64,000 nt of DNA from Adiantum capillus-veneris (taxonomy: Eukaryota > Streptophyta > Polypodiopsida > Polypodiales > Pteridaceae), in contig CM043954.1 in NCBI GenBank assembly GCA_014529385.2, positions 96,055,247 to 96,119,246 on the forward strand, given 5' to 3'. Positions 35,771 through 44,887 of the stretch are shown piece by piece. Numbering within the stretch: position 1 is the stretch's first letter; each line of letters opens with the position of its first letter. The notes beneath the pieces were generated by a model. The model did not search any database. It was not told the DNA's origin and saw only the letters and a list, made by a program, of their open reading frames with translations. The translations under genes and the position numbers were made by a program.

Positions 35771-36329
35771 ATGGTTTTTGGGCTAAATGCTATCTTACCA
35801 ATAGAATTCTTGATTTCAACCTTAAGGGTGGCTAAGGATCTAGAGTGGACAGGGCACGAGCTTTCTGATAGAATAGATGACCTGGAAAAGCTAGACGAGC
35901 TTCGCCTAAAAGCAGTAGCTTCTATCTACGCTCAAAAAAGGCGACAAAAAGAATTTTTTGATAAGCATGTGCGGACTAATGGGGACTATGTCCTAGTTTA
36001 CACTCTGAAACAACATGCTAAGAAGCTTAAAAAGCGAGGGATGGGACCTCTGGTGATTAAAGATCTATCACCAAGTGGAGCCGTCAAGCTTGCTACATTA
36101 GACGGAGAAGAAATGCCCAATTGGATTAGTGGATGCAGAGTGAAAAAGTATCTCTTGCCGCTAACCCAAGACATGCTTCTCAAAATACATCACGAAGAGC
36201 TGCGTATCCAGAAAAAGAAAAAGATTGTGGAGGAAGCGCAAGCCGAGGCGAAGGAAAGAATGGAGAAAAGAAGACTACTGTGTCAGAAACAGCGCAATGA
36301 AGGAGCAATACGAATAAACGCAGTCAGTA
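35771..36329 (+). pseudogene. Gypsy-B integrase C-terminal domain
   Basis: MVFGLNAILPIEFLISTLRV, LEKLDELRLKAVASIYAQKRRQKEFF and VLVYTLKQHAKKLKKRGMGPLVIKDLSPSGAVKLATLDG, then MPNWISGCRVKKYL: the SH3-like end of Gypsy integrase. A charged helix follows (EELRIQKKKKIVEEAQAEAKERMEKRR) and joins this part to a second protease without a stop. The ATG at 35771 is internal to the original frame, not a true start. Confidence 0.9.
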
Positions 36330-36844
36330 TAACAGAAATGGATAATGACAAAGAAGAACTCATCATTGAATGCAAAGTAGGAACCAACCAAATCAAAGCC
36401 AGAGCACTATTGGATTCAGGAGCTCAAGCTAACCTACTTTCACTCAGTTTGTATAGACAATTGACAAATGACACTAAACTACAAACTGCCAAGCAAGACT
36501 TAAAGAGTTACTCTGAGAATTCAATCAGAACTGTCGGATGCACAGTTTTACATATACAGATTAACCAATATGTGTATCCTCATATGTTTTACGTGGTTGA
36601 AGACCAAGCTACACAACATCCATTATTTCTAGGACAACCATGGCAGAAGCAATACAATGCAATGATTGACTGGAGTTCTAATTCAGTGCTTATCAAATAC
36701 GAAGGTGAAAGTCAATCAGTTAAGTTCACCAAAGGAGAAGAGCCAACTCCAAAGGACGAATCGAAAGACAAAGGTAAACAACAACCAGAGAAAAAGAAGA
36801 AGCAATGGCAACCAAAAGTTTCTTTACAACCGGATTACTCTTAG
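36330..36844 (+). pseudogene. Second retropepsin-like protease downstream of integrase
   Basis: The sequence KEELIIECKVGTNQIKARALLDSGAQANLLSLSLYRQL has the active-site LLDSGA (Asp at 36413-36415). It continues VGCTVLHIQINQYVYPHMFYVVEDQ and HPLFLGQPWQKQYNAMIDWSSNSV, the conserved strand and LxLGxPW block of retropepsins. All landmarks are in one open frame with the integrase C-terminus and in the correct spacing, about 100 residues. It differs clearly from protease 1 (LDSGAG...ILGRPF), so it is not a recent copy. The part ends KKKKQWQPK and TAG at 36842. Position and intact active site suggest a real added function such as processing the C-terminal region; this is inference. Confidence 0.85.
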
Positions 36845-37440
36845 ACAAGGAATTCTCAACAGTGGATAAGGAAGACAAGCAATAATATAACAGCTCAACC
36901 TTGGGAAAAAACGGAGTCAAAGTTGGTATGGAGACCAAAAAAGGTTGTGCCAAAGAACACAAAGGTGGAAAACAGAGTCTTCAATACCAGACAACAGAGT
37001 GATTCCAGACAATCAAGGACAGTGAAACAGATCTGGATTCCAAAGAAGTTCATGACGGCACAAAGCTATAGCAAGCAAATTTGGATCTAAAAGATTTGTA
37101 AACAGGAACTCCCTTCAGTACAATCAACGAAAACTCCTAGGTATTTCAAGGCGAGGAAATCACCACAAAGGACAAAGCAGGTTTGGGTCGCAAAGAGTTT
37201 GTGGCAAGCACAAGCGAAGCGGAAGCAGATTTGGATTGTGCAAAAGAACAACAAGGTAAAGATGAATCCATCTACTGATTCTACTACCGAAGTATCACCA
37301 ACCCAAAACCCGACCACCAATCCTTCAATCAAACAAAGAGCAGCTTTATTGGAAAGACTGTTGTATCATCGCTCTACAATTGCATTGGAAACTTATGACC
37401 AAAACAACTACAATGCTTCGCCCACAGACACTTCATAGTC
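36845..37440 (+). pseudogene. Polyprotein tail with repeated K-Q-I/V-W motif
   Basis: Reading continues in the same frame after TAG 36842, with one more stop (TAA 37088), to TAG at about 37436. Motifs recur: SKLVWRPKK, VKQIWIPKK, SKQIWI, TKQVWVAK and RKQIWIVQK, spaced irregularly over about 110 codons, with basic and Ser/Gln-rich sequence between. Then an uncharged Ser/Thr/Asn-rich end (NPSTDSTTEVSPTQNPTTNPS) follows. Similar W-x-P-K repeats occur in linker parts of some plant retroelement polyproteins. The role is not known. Confidence 0.65.
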
Positions 37441-37459
37441 GTCCGGGAGGACTCAGACT

Positions 37460-37473
37460 AGGAGGGGGGGAGG
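37460..37473 (+). other. Internal polypurine tract copy
   Basis: AGGAGGGGGGGAGG contains the 12-mer GGAGGGGGGGAG that also forms the end of the terminal PPT at 43559-43570. It lies 20 bp after the stop of the pol frame, where a 3' LTR would begin in a conventional element. Confidence 0.75.
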
Positions 37474-39081
37474 TATACAGGTATACAGGAGTTACAAAGT
37501 AGCTACAAGCGCCAAAAACAAAGAAAAACAAAAATTATATTACAAGGGCAGTGTCTTACATGATTTTGTAATTTTTATGTTTGATTGCGGATATTGATAA
37601 TATTTATGCCCTTATATACCTTTTTTTTGCAACAAGAAGAGATCAAATGATGAATTTGGGTCTCTAGACGTGTAAATATCACTAAATAAGAGTGTTTTTG
37701 GAGCAAAAAAGTAAAAAAAGTGGTAATCCAAGTCCAGAAATCACAAATAAGTGTATATTCATATACACAGGGTTACCAGCTATTTATCGTGTATGTTTGG
37801 AATTTTTTGGTTTCAATTTGCTATTTTCCTTTATTTTTTATGATTTTCTTGATAAAAGTAAAAGAAAAATAAAAAAGCAGGTGAAACGAGATCGAAAAAA
37901 AGAAAAGAATAGACGGTGATGGTCCTAATGACAAGGGCAACCCATGGTAAAAATTGGGTACAATTCTGAAAAAGTTGCGGAAAGCCCGAAATGACAGAAT
38001 TTTGGCAAAGTGGACAGATTTCTCAGAAATAGGTCAAACGGAGTCCAAATTGAGAAATTTCAAATCCTAAAGTGCATTTCTCGACGAGATAGGAGCACAT
38101 GTCAAATTTGGTAACAAGTGATCCGGGAAGCCTGAAGTTAAGTATTTTTCACATCACTTTCAAGCTCATTTCCACTATTACCTTCTTGGAGAGAGCAAAG
38201 AGCACACAGGAGCATCCGACCTTCTACCGCCTTCTACAACTGCTACGAGAGCTCACAGGACACCAGACATGAGAGGTAAACTCGTTGCCATAAGCTTTTG
38301 ATGCTTATCGTTAACTTTTGTCGCGAAAACTGACCAAAACCAAGAAACAAGAGCAGACGGGGAATGGGGAAGAATGCTAGGTAGGGGCACAAACGCCTAA
38401 CCAAAACTTGCAAGAACTTATAGGTGGGTTACCCTAGTATAGAAGATGGGTTTCTAACACTCAAAGCTCGAGAAAGAACGACTGGAAAAACCCTAGGTCA
38501 ACAGAGCCTGCAAGAGGCAAATAGGAAAAAGTTGTCGAAATGACACAAAACTTCTCAGGAAGCTTAACAACATCGAGGGCAATGCAACCATGGAGTATCT
38601 CCGGGTTTGGATCACCGAAAGTAGGTCGGAACAACCGATTCGGCTGCGGACATACAAAGCGTCATTTTGGCATAACGGCTAAAATTGACGACCAAATGAC
38701 ATGAAACTTCACAAGCAGCTTCAAATATACATGGATGACTTATGTTGCAAGCAAAACCCAAAAGAAAGCTGATTCACTTACCGATGGTGAAAAAGACGCT
38801 TTCGGGCAACCGAATGGAGAAAGATGGAGAACGGGGAGCCAAAGTCAAGTTCAACCAAATAGGTGGCTTCACAACATATCCAATGAGTTGGAAATGCAAC
38901 TCTCGAGAAGAAAAGTTGAAGAAATTCAACTCCAAGGCAAAAAGACGACTTCGGAGACTGAAATGCCTATAAGGGGGCTTTTTAGCTAAACTGATGACTT
39001 TTTAAGTTGAAAACTAGTTAGCAGGGCTTAGGGCACTAGCACAAAGCATTCTTTGCACAAAAAGACCAACATTTCAAGAAA

Positions 39082-39105
39082 AGACATCATACGCGTATGA
39101 TGTCT
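39082..39105. repeat. 24-bp palindrome copy 5 (perfect)
   Basis: Both 12-nt arms match exactly; preceded by an A-run as in all copies of this array. Confidence 0.97.
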
Positions 39106-39365
39106 CACAGCATGATTTTCACATCCATTTCAACATTTGAGTGCATAGCCTCATTCCACATGTTAATCACATCCTATGAACCAAGTATCATGAGAATTGG
39201 AGTTAGAAAACCCAAGGAAAACCAAAAAGACGCAAAGTAGGCCATAAAATTGATTTTTGGTCCTAATTTTGTCAAAATAACTCCAAACTCATTGAAACTT
39301 TGTAGGATTGTTGATTAACACATCTACAAGCTATCTGGAACCAAAAAGCACCATTTTGACACAAA

Positions 39366-39389
39366 AGACATCATACGCGTATGATGTCT
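39366..39389. repeat. 24-bp palindrome copy 6 (perfect)
   Basis: Exact; starts 284 bp after copy 5. Confidence 0.97.
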
Positions 39390-39650
39390 ATTTGCACTTA
39401 CAGAGCCAAAACTGCTCATTTGACATCATACATCCATTGTATATATTTAATACATGCTACATATGAAATTTGGAACCATTTGGTCAAGTGGATCACCCCA
39501 TTAGCCCAATTGAGGGAAAATCCTTCATCCAAAGCCTATTTTTGGCCCAAATCCAACATACTCAAGTCCAAACCAAGATTTGAGTAGATATAGTCCTTCA
39601 CTAGTACATGGGGAGTCCACAGAATCAATCCCATGAAAAATTGATGAAAA

Positions 39651-39674
39651 AGACATCATACGCGTATGATGTCT
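39651..39674. repeat. 24-bp palindrome copy 7 (perfect)
   Basis: Exact; starts 285 bp after copy 6. Its left flank AATTGATGAAA matches copy 3 in the 5' leader. Confidence 0.97.
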
Positions 39675-39785
39675 CCAGAGCCATTTTTAGCCCAAAATCT
39701 ATCCAAAATTCATAAATCCACTGAATAAGCCTATCTAAAGCCATATCCAAGCTTATAGAGAAATTTGGTCCAAAAATACACTAAA

Positions 39786-39809
39786 AGACATCATACGCGT
39801 ATGATGTCT
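39786..39809. repeat. 24-bp palindrome copy 8 (perfect)
   Basis: Exact; starts 135 bp after copy 7, the short step of the array. Confidence 0.97.
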
Positions 39810-40068
39810 CACTATGTGATTTTGGCACCTTAGGGCTTCAACCACCAAACAGAAGTGATCTACATGCCATTTGAAGGTGAACCACCAAGTTTTATCCAAT
39901 TTGGATCATAAAATCCAATTCCCTTTCAAAATTTTGCCAAGAGCCTGATCTGGACTAAACTGGCCAAAACTTGACCAAATGGGATCCAAACTCAAATCCA
40001 AGCATATGATACTCATGTATACACTATCAGCTACAAGCACAACCAATATAAAGTCATTTTGACACAAA

Positions 40069-40092
40069 AGACATCATACGCGTATGATGTCT
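40069..40092. repeat. 24-bp palindrome copy 9 (perfect)
   Basis: Exact; starts 283 bp after copy 8 and ends 166 bp before the accessory ORF start codon. Confidence 0.97.
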
Positions 40093-40258
40093 CCAGCATG
40101 ATTCTGAACCCAGTTTGCATATTTTTTCACCTACCCTGCATCCTTAGGCCCTGAATAGCTCATGTTTCAATTTTCAAGTCATTTGAATAGTTAAAAGCTT
40201 CATTTCGGCCTTCAGTACTAAAAAGACGCTAACTTCTGAAATTGGAGTTACAGGATCC

Positions 40259-41071
40259 ATGGATTCCGCCAAGTTATCAGCAACAAAGAGAAAAAGACCG
40301 ACAATCAAAGATGCTCTTGCAGAAGCAGAATCCTTTGACATTCCAGCAGAAACCCTCAAGCCAACCAAAACTTGGGTGGAGGAAGCAGTACTGGAACAAG
40401 AGGGAATAAAGATCTACCAGGGGACTTTCAGAGATCCTCAAGGGCAAGCGGTGGATATACCGATAATCCCACAAGAATTGGTGGATTATAGCAGGTCAGA
40501 AAACATCAGCAGGTACCTGGAAAGGGCAGACTTGCACAGATTCTTCACCTCGAGACCATCAGGTGTAGATACAAGAAGAGTGTATGAGTTGGCAACCTCC
40601 ATTCAGAAGGATGGGAAAGCCACATTGACAGCAATAGATGGAGAGAAAGTAGAGGTACAGATCACTCCACAGCTCATTGCAGATGCATTGAAGCTGAACA
40701 ACAAAGGGAGCTCTGTCAGGGAAAGAAGGGAGGCTATAGAGGTTTATGGGTCCAAGAAACAGAATGCAACTTATGGAGATATGGCAGACCAAAGAGCGGC
40801 AACCCTTTGCGGACTGTACAACCAATTTCTCCATATTTGCAGTAAAAGACCGCAAAAGTATACGACACCGCCCCATGCCATTGCAACTACCATCACATGG
40901 GCATTGAAGAGCAATATGCCAAAAGAGGTGAATTACGCTCAACACATCCACGAGCAAGTAATTGCCATGCACAACGAGAAGCCAAAGTATATAGGAGGAG
41001 CTGAAGTTCTGACAAGAATAGCTTATGAAGCTATTGGAGCTAGAGGTCAATGGCCAAAGGTTCCCTCCTAG
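40259..41071 (+). pseudogene. Gypsy-B accessory ORF, N-terminal domain
   Basis: An ATG at 40259 opens MDSAKLSATKRKRPTIKDA, with a basic KRKR stretch like a nuclear localisation signal. The frame then runs 270 codons. The domain reads mostly helical: FRDPQGQAVDIPIIPQEL, YLERADLHRFF, RRVYELATSIQ, VEVQITPQLIADALKLN, AATLCGLYNQFLHIC and HAIATTITWALK. The pattern of a C-terminal helix pair after an ITPQLIADAL-like strand/helix reminds me of the poorly characterised proteins encoded 3' of pol in Athila-like elements or annotated as putative plant transposon proteins. I cannot verify this. No transmembrane segment is visible, so an envelope protein is unlikely. A TAG at 41069 interrupts it; the frame continues. 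Confidence 0.75.
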
Positions 41072-41905
41072 AATGAGTGGCTTAGAGAAGCCGATGAGGA
41101 GGAAGAACAGCCTGAAGTATCCAAGAGGGCGTCCACAAGAGCACGCAGGAAACTAGAAATAGTTTCAGAACCTGAAGAGAATGTGGATGAGCCGATTATG
41201 AAGAAAGCAAAGAAGAAGGTTGCTCCCAAGCAAACCAAAAGTCAGAAAGCGGCACGAATGGAAAGACTAGTGGAGCAGTTTAGAGCGGAAAGAGCTCTAA
41301 AGGGGGACTTTGAAGAAAAGTGGGTTCCAGACCCCACTAAAGTCGGAACTAGCTCAGCCAGGCCACATGTTGATCAATATGATCAATATATTAGAGCTTA
41401 TGAGGAGTCAGAGGCTATACTGGAGCAGCAACCTGTCGAGCCATACACTGAAGAGGAAGTACAACTTTTAAAAGCTGAGCTGAAAAAGGACGACAAGGGG
41501 AAGAAGAAAGTAGATGAGTCTACTGAACCTCAAGAGAAAGACGGGCAAGCAAACAAAGGGAAAGCCAAGATGACTGAGGACAATCAGCCCTCCTTTACTG
41601 ATGTACCCAGCCCGAAGAAGACGGAAATCATTGTGGAAGAGACCACAGTAGAGATGGACACGGCTGGTATGGAAAAGCCGGAGGCCGGGACCAAGGAAAA
41701 GGAGATAGATCCAATTCAGCAAAAGAAAAATGATTATGAGGATCTGGTAGCGATAGGGTACACTGAAGCAGAGGCCCTTGGGGCAGTTTATGGGATCACC
41801 CTACAAAAACGAGATGATCGGAGAGGGACATAGGAAAATAAAAAGAGTACAAAAGAAAGTGATGAAAAACTGGACGAGCAGAACGTACTAGAAGAGCCGA
41901 AGCCA
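41072..41905 (+). pseudogene. Gypsy-B accessory ORF, charged linker
   Basis: Same frame as the N-terminal domain. It contains a basic patch (KRASTRARRKLEI, MKKAKKKVAPKQTKSQKAARME) and acidic, Lys/Glu-rich low complexity (LKAELKKDDKGKKKVDESTEPQ), broken by TAG at 41831. A segment VAIGYTEAEALGAVYGI resembles a small helical UBA-like fold in pattern only. A comparable acidic linker is seen at about 3400-3050 in copy E. Confidence 0.65.
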
Positions 41906-42830
41906 GTGGAGGTGGTGGTCAAAAAAGCTTTAGAGTTGACAGATGAAGATGAAAAAGACATGCACATGGTGCATGAACTGCTCAACAAAATCAAAGAAAG
42001 ATCCAAGGCAAAGGAAGTGGAGATTGAGACACCCAAACAAAGGGAAGCCGAGTTGCAGAGGAAATTAGAGGATGCTATGACTGAATCTGAAAGTCATAAA
42101 GCATCACTCGAGAGAGACGGCTTGATACTCCAGCTAGCCGAGGCTTCAAGAGAAGTAACAAGTGCACAGGAAGCAAGGGAGCGGATGGAAGATGACTTGG
42201 AGGCGGCTAAAGATGAGCTCATTGAGCTAAGGGAAAGAGTCGAGCTCCAAGAAAGAACAATCACTAGACTCAGGACTACCCTAGAGCTAGCAGAGCAGGA
42301 AACCGAACAAGAGGGAGCTCTTGTACCAGCTCTGGAAGACCAGGTCCGAAGCTTACAAAGAGAGCTAAGATTAGAGCAAGTGCAAAGGTTGCACATTGCG
42401 AGAGGGATCATTGGCAGCAGAGGAGAGGCTCACTTTAGAAAACAAAACACTAAGAACAGAGAATGAGACCCTCCGCAAACAGCTCCAAGATCTACAAGAG
42501 CAACAAAGAAGAGAGACAGAGACACCACAAGAAGAATCAGGTGGAGCAGCCATAGAGCTACCAGAAACTGGAGAGGCAACCACAATTGAAGATCCAGCCC
42601 CAGTTCAAGAGGTGGCCTCAACTTCAGGAATCTCTGAAGAAGAAGAACAAAGGCTCCATGACCAAATAGAAAAGTCAACAGAGGAGAGTGCCAAGGCGGA
42701 AATGGAATGGGAGAGGAGACTCCTAATCTCCATTAGACTTCAGGGATTAGACACAAAAGTGCTCCATGAAGAGTGGATGCAACCCAGCCTGCCTTTCCCT
42801 TTGATGAAGTTTGAAGTGATAAAAACGAAA
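41906..42830 (+). pseudogene. Gypsy-B accessory ORF, long coiled coil
   Basis: Heptad-rich sequence: AELQRKLEDAMTESESHKASL, ARERMEDDLEAAKDELIELRERVELQERTITRLRTTLELA, then after a frameshift near 42400 RLTLENKTLRTENETLRKQLQDLQEQQRR. It is predicted to form a parallel coiled coil and thus to dimerise or oligomerise. It ends in EMEWERRLLISIRLQGLDTK and SLPFPLMKFEVIK, which matches WELRVLHSANVTQ and LLPYPLIKVELLQ of copy E. A second frameshift falls in the A-run near 42828-42835. Confidence 0.75.
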
Positions 42831-43523
42831 AAAAAGAATAGAGGAGGAGCAGTATGTCGCTCTTTACGAAGGCGACATCACAAAAGAGGAACAATCAAAG
42901 AAGATTGTAGATTCGCAGCCTAGATGGAGGAAAGGTTGGCTGAACAAATACCCAGCCTACCTCATCTACTTGGTAGAGGCACCAAAGGAGATTCGGGAGG
43001 ATGCAACCTTCTGCCCGGTGCCAAGAGTCAGAAGCTGGAAAGAGCATGGCAGGAGTGCAGAAAAGAATCCAAATTGGCTTAATTACCCAAGGATGCCAGG
43101 ACCAAAGGCAGGAGAGAGAATAGGTAAAGCCTACATGGTGAAAATCCTAACGGGCACCATCAAGCTCTTTACTGGCTCTCCTGACCTTTCGTGTCAGATG
43201 CTCAAGAAAATTTGCAGGACTCTCTTAGCTTGCGTTGAAGTGTTCGCGCCAGATAAAGCCACGACCTCGAGTCTACTATCGACGGCCGACACAGTGACTG
43301 ATATGATGTATGATCTTTCATTGCAGCCTTCTCCAAAAGTGTTGCACCTCCTATACCAGAGGATTATGTTTTTGCCTAGCTTCCACATGCAAACATTCGA
43401 AGAAGCTTTCTACACCGGCTTTTTCACCCACGAGAGTAAAATATTCGGCCCAACCTTGACCATCGACAACCTGCGCTACGAATCACATTTGCAGATGCTC
43501 AAGACGACAGGACTTTATTGACC
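42831..43523 (+). pseudogene. Gypsy-B accessory ORF, conserved C-terminal domain
   Basis: The open frame reads RIEEEQYVALYEGDITKEEQ, WLNKYPAYLIYLVEAPKEIR, FCPVPRVRSWKEHG, NWLNYPRMPGPK, YMVKILTGTIKLF, SPDLSCQMLKKICRTLLACVEVF, LSLQPSPKVLHLLY and FEEAFYTGFFTHESKIF. Copy E shares the series LNK...YLI, FC.VPRVR.W, WLNYPR, YMVK.LTG, PDLS..ML.KIC, FEEAF.TGFF across about 170 residues. Conservation between two diverged elements implies selection on this domain in active ancestors. The function is unknown. It ends about 50 bp before the PPT. Confidence 0.8.
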
Positions 43524-43558
43524 AAGCATAAAGGTCATGTCAGGGACGACATGAACGC

Positions 43559-43570
43559 GGAGGGGGGGAG
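43559..43570 (+). other. Terminal polypurine tract of Gypsy-B
   Basis: GGAGGGGGGGAG ends exactly at the LTR start TGTTGAG. An identical 12-mer lies at 37461-37472. Confidence 0.9.
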
Positions 43571-44509
43571 TGTTGAGCCAGCAGAGGATCACACCCACAT
43601 TTTTGCTCACACTCATCATTTTTGTAACCATTGATTGTAATAAATGTCTTTCCGACATTGATTTTGAATTGAGCCATTCATTAAGTAACGGGACTCAATT
43701 GAGTTTCCAGCTTGTAATTCCGAAGTAATTTCACTTGCTGATGTAATTAGTTAGAGATGTTCTCACCTCCAAGGCTGAGGTATATAAGCCAAAGTTTTGT
43801 AACCTAAAGGAGGCAGATTATTAATCAAAGTGAGTTTTTGAGCGCCGTGACTGTGTTTGAGAGAGAGTGAGAGAGAGAGAGAGTCTTATCTACTTGCTAC
43901 GCGAGCTACGGAGCCGCCATTGGAGAAGCGACATCGCCATTGTGTTAGCAACGGCGAGAGCTACGCACTGATACCAAGAGTGCGCGCTATCGGCTTCTAT
44001 GTGTGGTAAGTTCCTACGAGCTTCGGTGTGAGTTTTCTTCTAACTCGTGTGTCGGAATAGAGCGTGCAGCATATCTATAGAACCACAACGAGTAGAGCTA
44101 CGCATTAGTACCATCGGGGTCAAGTTTCGGTCACCTGTATTTTTCGGGCTGTCTTCATACGCGTTTACCGCACGGAGTGATTATAGGTTGATTTTGCAGT
44201 TCAAGTCTTTAGGGTGTTGTTCTTACCTAGTGCATAGACTTCCCCTTGAGTTTGAGATCGATTCAATGATTCTAGATCCTGTTTCGTATAGCGTTCGTTC
44301 GTAGTACGAATTTCAGTCACTTGCGTATTTTAGAACTTAGATTTGATTTCCTTAGTAGTGATTGTCTTTAGAAGGTCGAGTAGGTGATTTGACACCCACC
44401 TAGTTGTTTCCATGCGCCTGCGGGTCAAGCTTCGTCCTCGTCTGACAAATTCTGTTGTTGGTTGAGTTCTCGCTATTTAGCTTCCGCTAGCGGCGTAACC
44501 GCCTTAACA
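43571..44509 (+). repeat. Gypsy-B 3' LTR
   Basis: Starts TGTTGAGCC and ends CGCCTTAACA. It differs from the 5' LTR by about ten substitutions and 16 bp of extra GA repeat near 43865. The half-site TCATACGCGT is at 44155-44164. Confidence 0.96.
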
Positions 44510-44514
44510 AACGC
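44510..44514. other. Target-site duplication AACGC (right) of Gypsy-B
   Basis: Matches 25486-25490 exactly. Confidence 0.97.
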
Positions 44515-44837
44515 TTCATAAGAAATACCTTATTGGATGCCGATGGTTTCTCGTAGAAGTCGTCAAGTGACTTCATCAAGTCCTCCGTGGTCTTCATCTC
44601 CGAAACATTGAAGGCCACCGTTGACGCCAAGCTTAACCGGATTGTTCCCAGTGCCTTTCGATCAAGGACAATCCATGCTTCATCTGCCATTGTTGCGGGC
44701 TTCTTCACAAGACCGCCTATTGGCAAATAGAGGTCCTTCTGGTAGAGATAGTTTTCAATCTGCATCTTCCAATGTTGGTAGTTTTTGCCGTTGAACTTCT
44801 CAATCTTGAGCTTCCCTTCCTCCGCCATAACTCCCAC
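44515..44837 (-). pseudogene. Copia-A gag N-terminal part
   Basis: The minus strand starts MGVMAEEGKLKIEKFNGKNY (a second Met four codons in may be used) and reads WKMQIENYLYQKDLYLPIGG, DEAWIVLDRKALGTIRLSLA and MKSLDDFYEKPSASNKVFLMKRL. It is then cut by Gypsy-B. It continues at 25485 with FNLKMAENGS. This is the UBN2-type Gag of Copia elements. Copia-B at 56300-56640 shows the uninterrupted order. Confidence 0.93.
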
Positions 44838-44887
44838 TCAATTCAAGGAATCCTTTCCTTGAGATAATTTAGCTATGAGCAAACCTT

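Larger units (their letters stand above)
37474..40258 (+). other. Gypsy-B spacer between pol and accessory ORF, with five perfect palindromes
   Basis: No gene is supported. The first 450 bp are AT-rich. From about 38470 to 38760 a degenerate phrase (AAATGACA..AAACTTC.CA.G.AGCTT) occurs at least twice. From 39082 to 40092 five palindromes stand in a degenerate array. Phrases around them recur, e.g. CATTTTGACACAAAAGACATC before copies 6 and 9, and CAGCATGATT after copies 5 and 9. Short open frames at 37692, 38735 and 39381 lack recognisable protein features. Confidence 0.75.
25491..44509 (+). mobile_element. Gypsy-B: 19-kb Ty3/Gypsy element with accessory ORF and palindrome arrays
   Basis: LTRs lie at 25491-26413 and 43571-44509, differing by about ten substitutions and a GA-repeat indel. 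There is a tRNA-Asp type primer site, a 1.4-kb leader, one gag-pol frame from 27841 to 35769, a shifted continuation to 37438, an internal PPT copy, a 2.8-kb spacer, an accessory ORF at 40259-43521 and the final PPT. The canonical Gypsy order (protease, RT, RNase H, integrase) is kept. Additions are a duplicated integrase zinc domain, a second protease and the 3' ORF. Low LTR divergence shows recent insertion, yet ten in-frame stops and three frameshifts are present. Confidence 0.96.

Noticed and set aside
38727-38743. ATATACATGGATGACTT, identical to the RT catalytic YMDD codons at about 33685
   Set aside because: A 17-nt match inside a degenerate non-coding repeat of the spacer; no RT similarity on either side, so probably coincidence.
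26952-40092. Palindrome array as a CRISPR array
   Set aside because: Palindromes lie at irregular 125-288 bp steps in a plant retroelement, with related rather than unique spacers and no cas genes.
40259-43523. Accessory ORF as an envelope gene
   Set aside because: Its position 3' of pol fits, but no signal peptide, transmembrane helix or fusion peptide is visible; it is charged and coiled-coil-rich.
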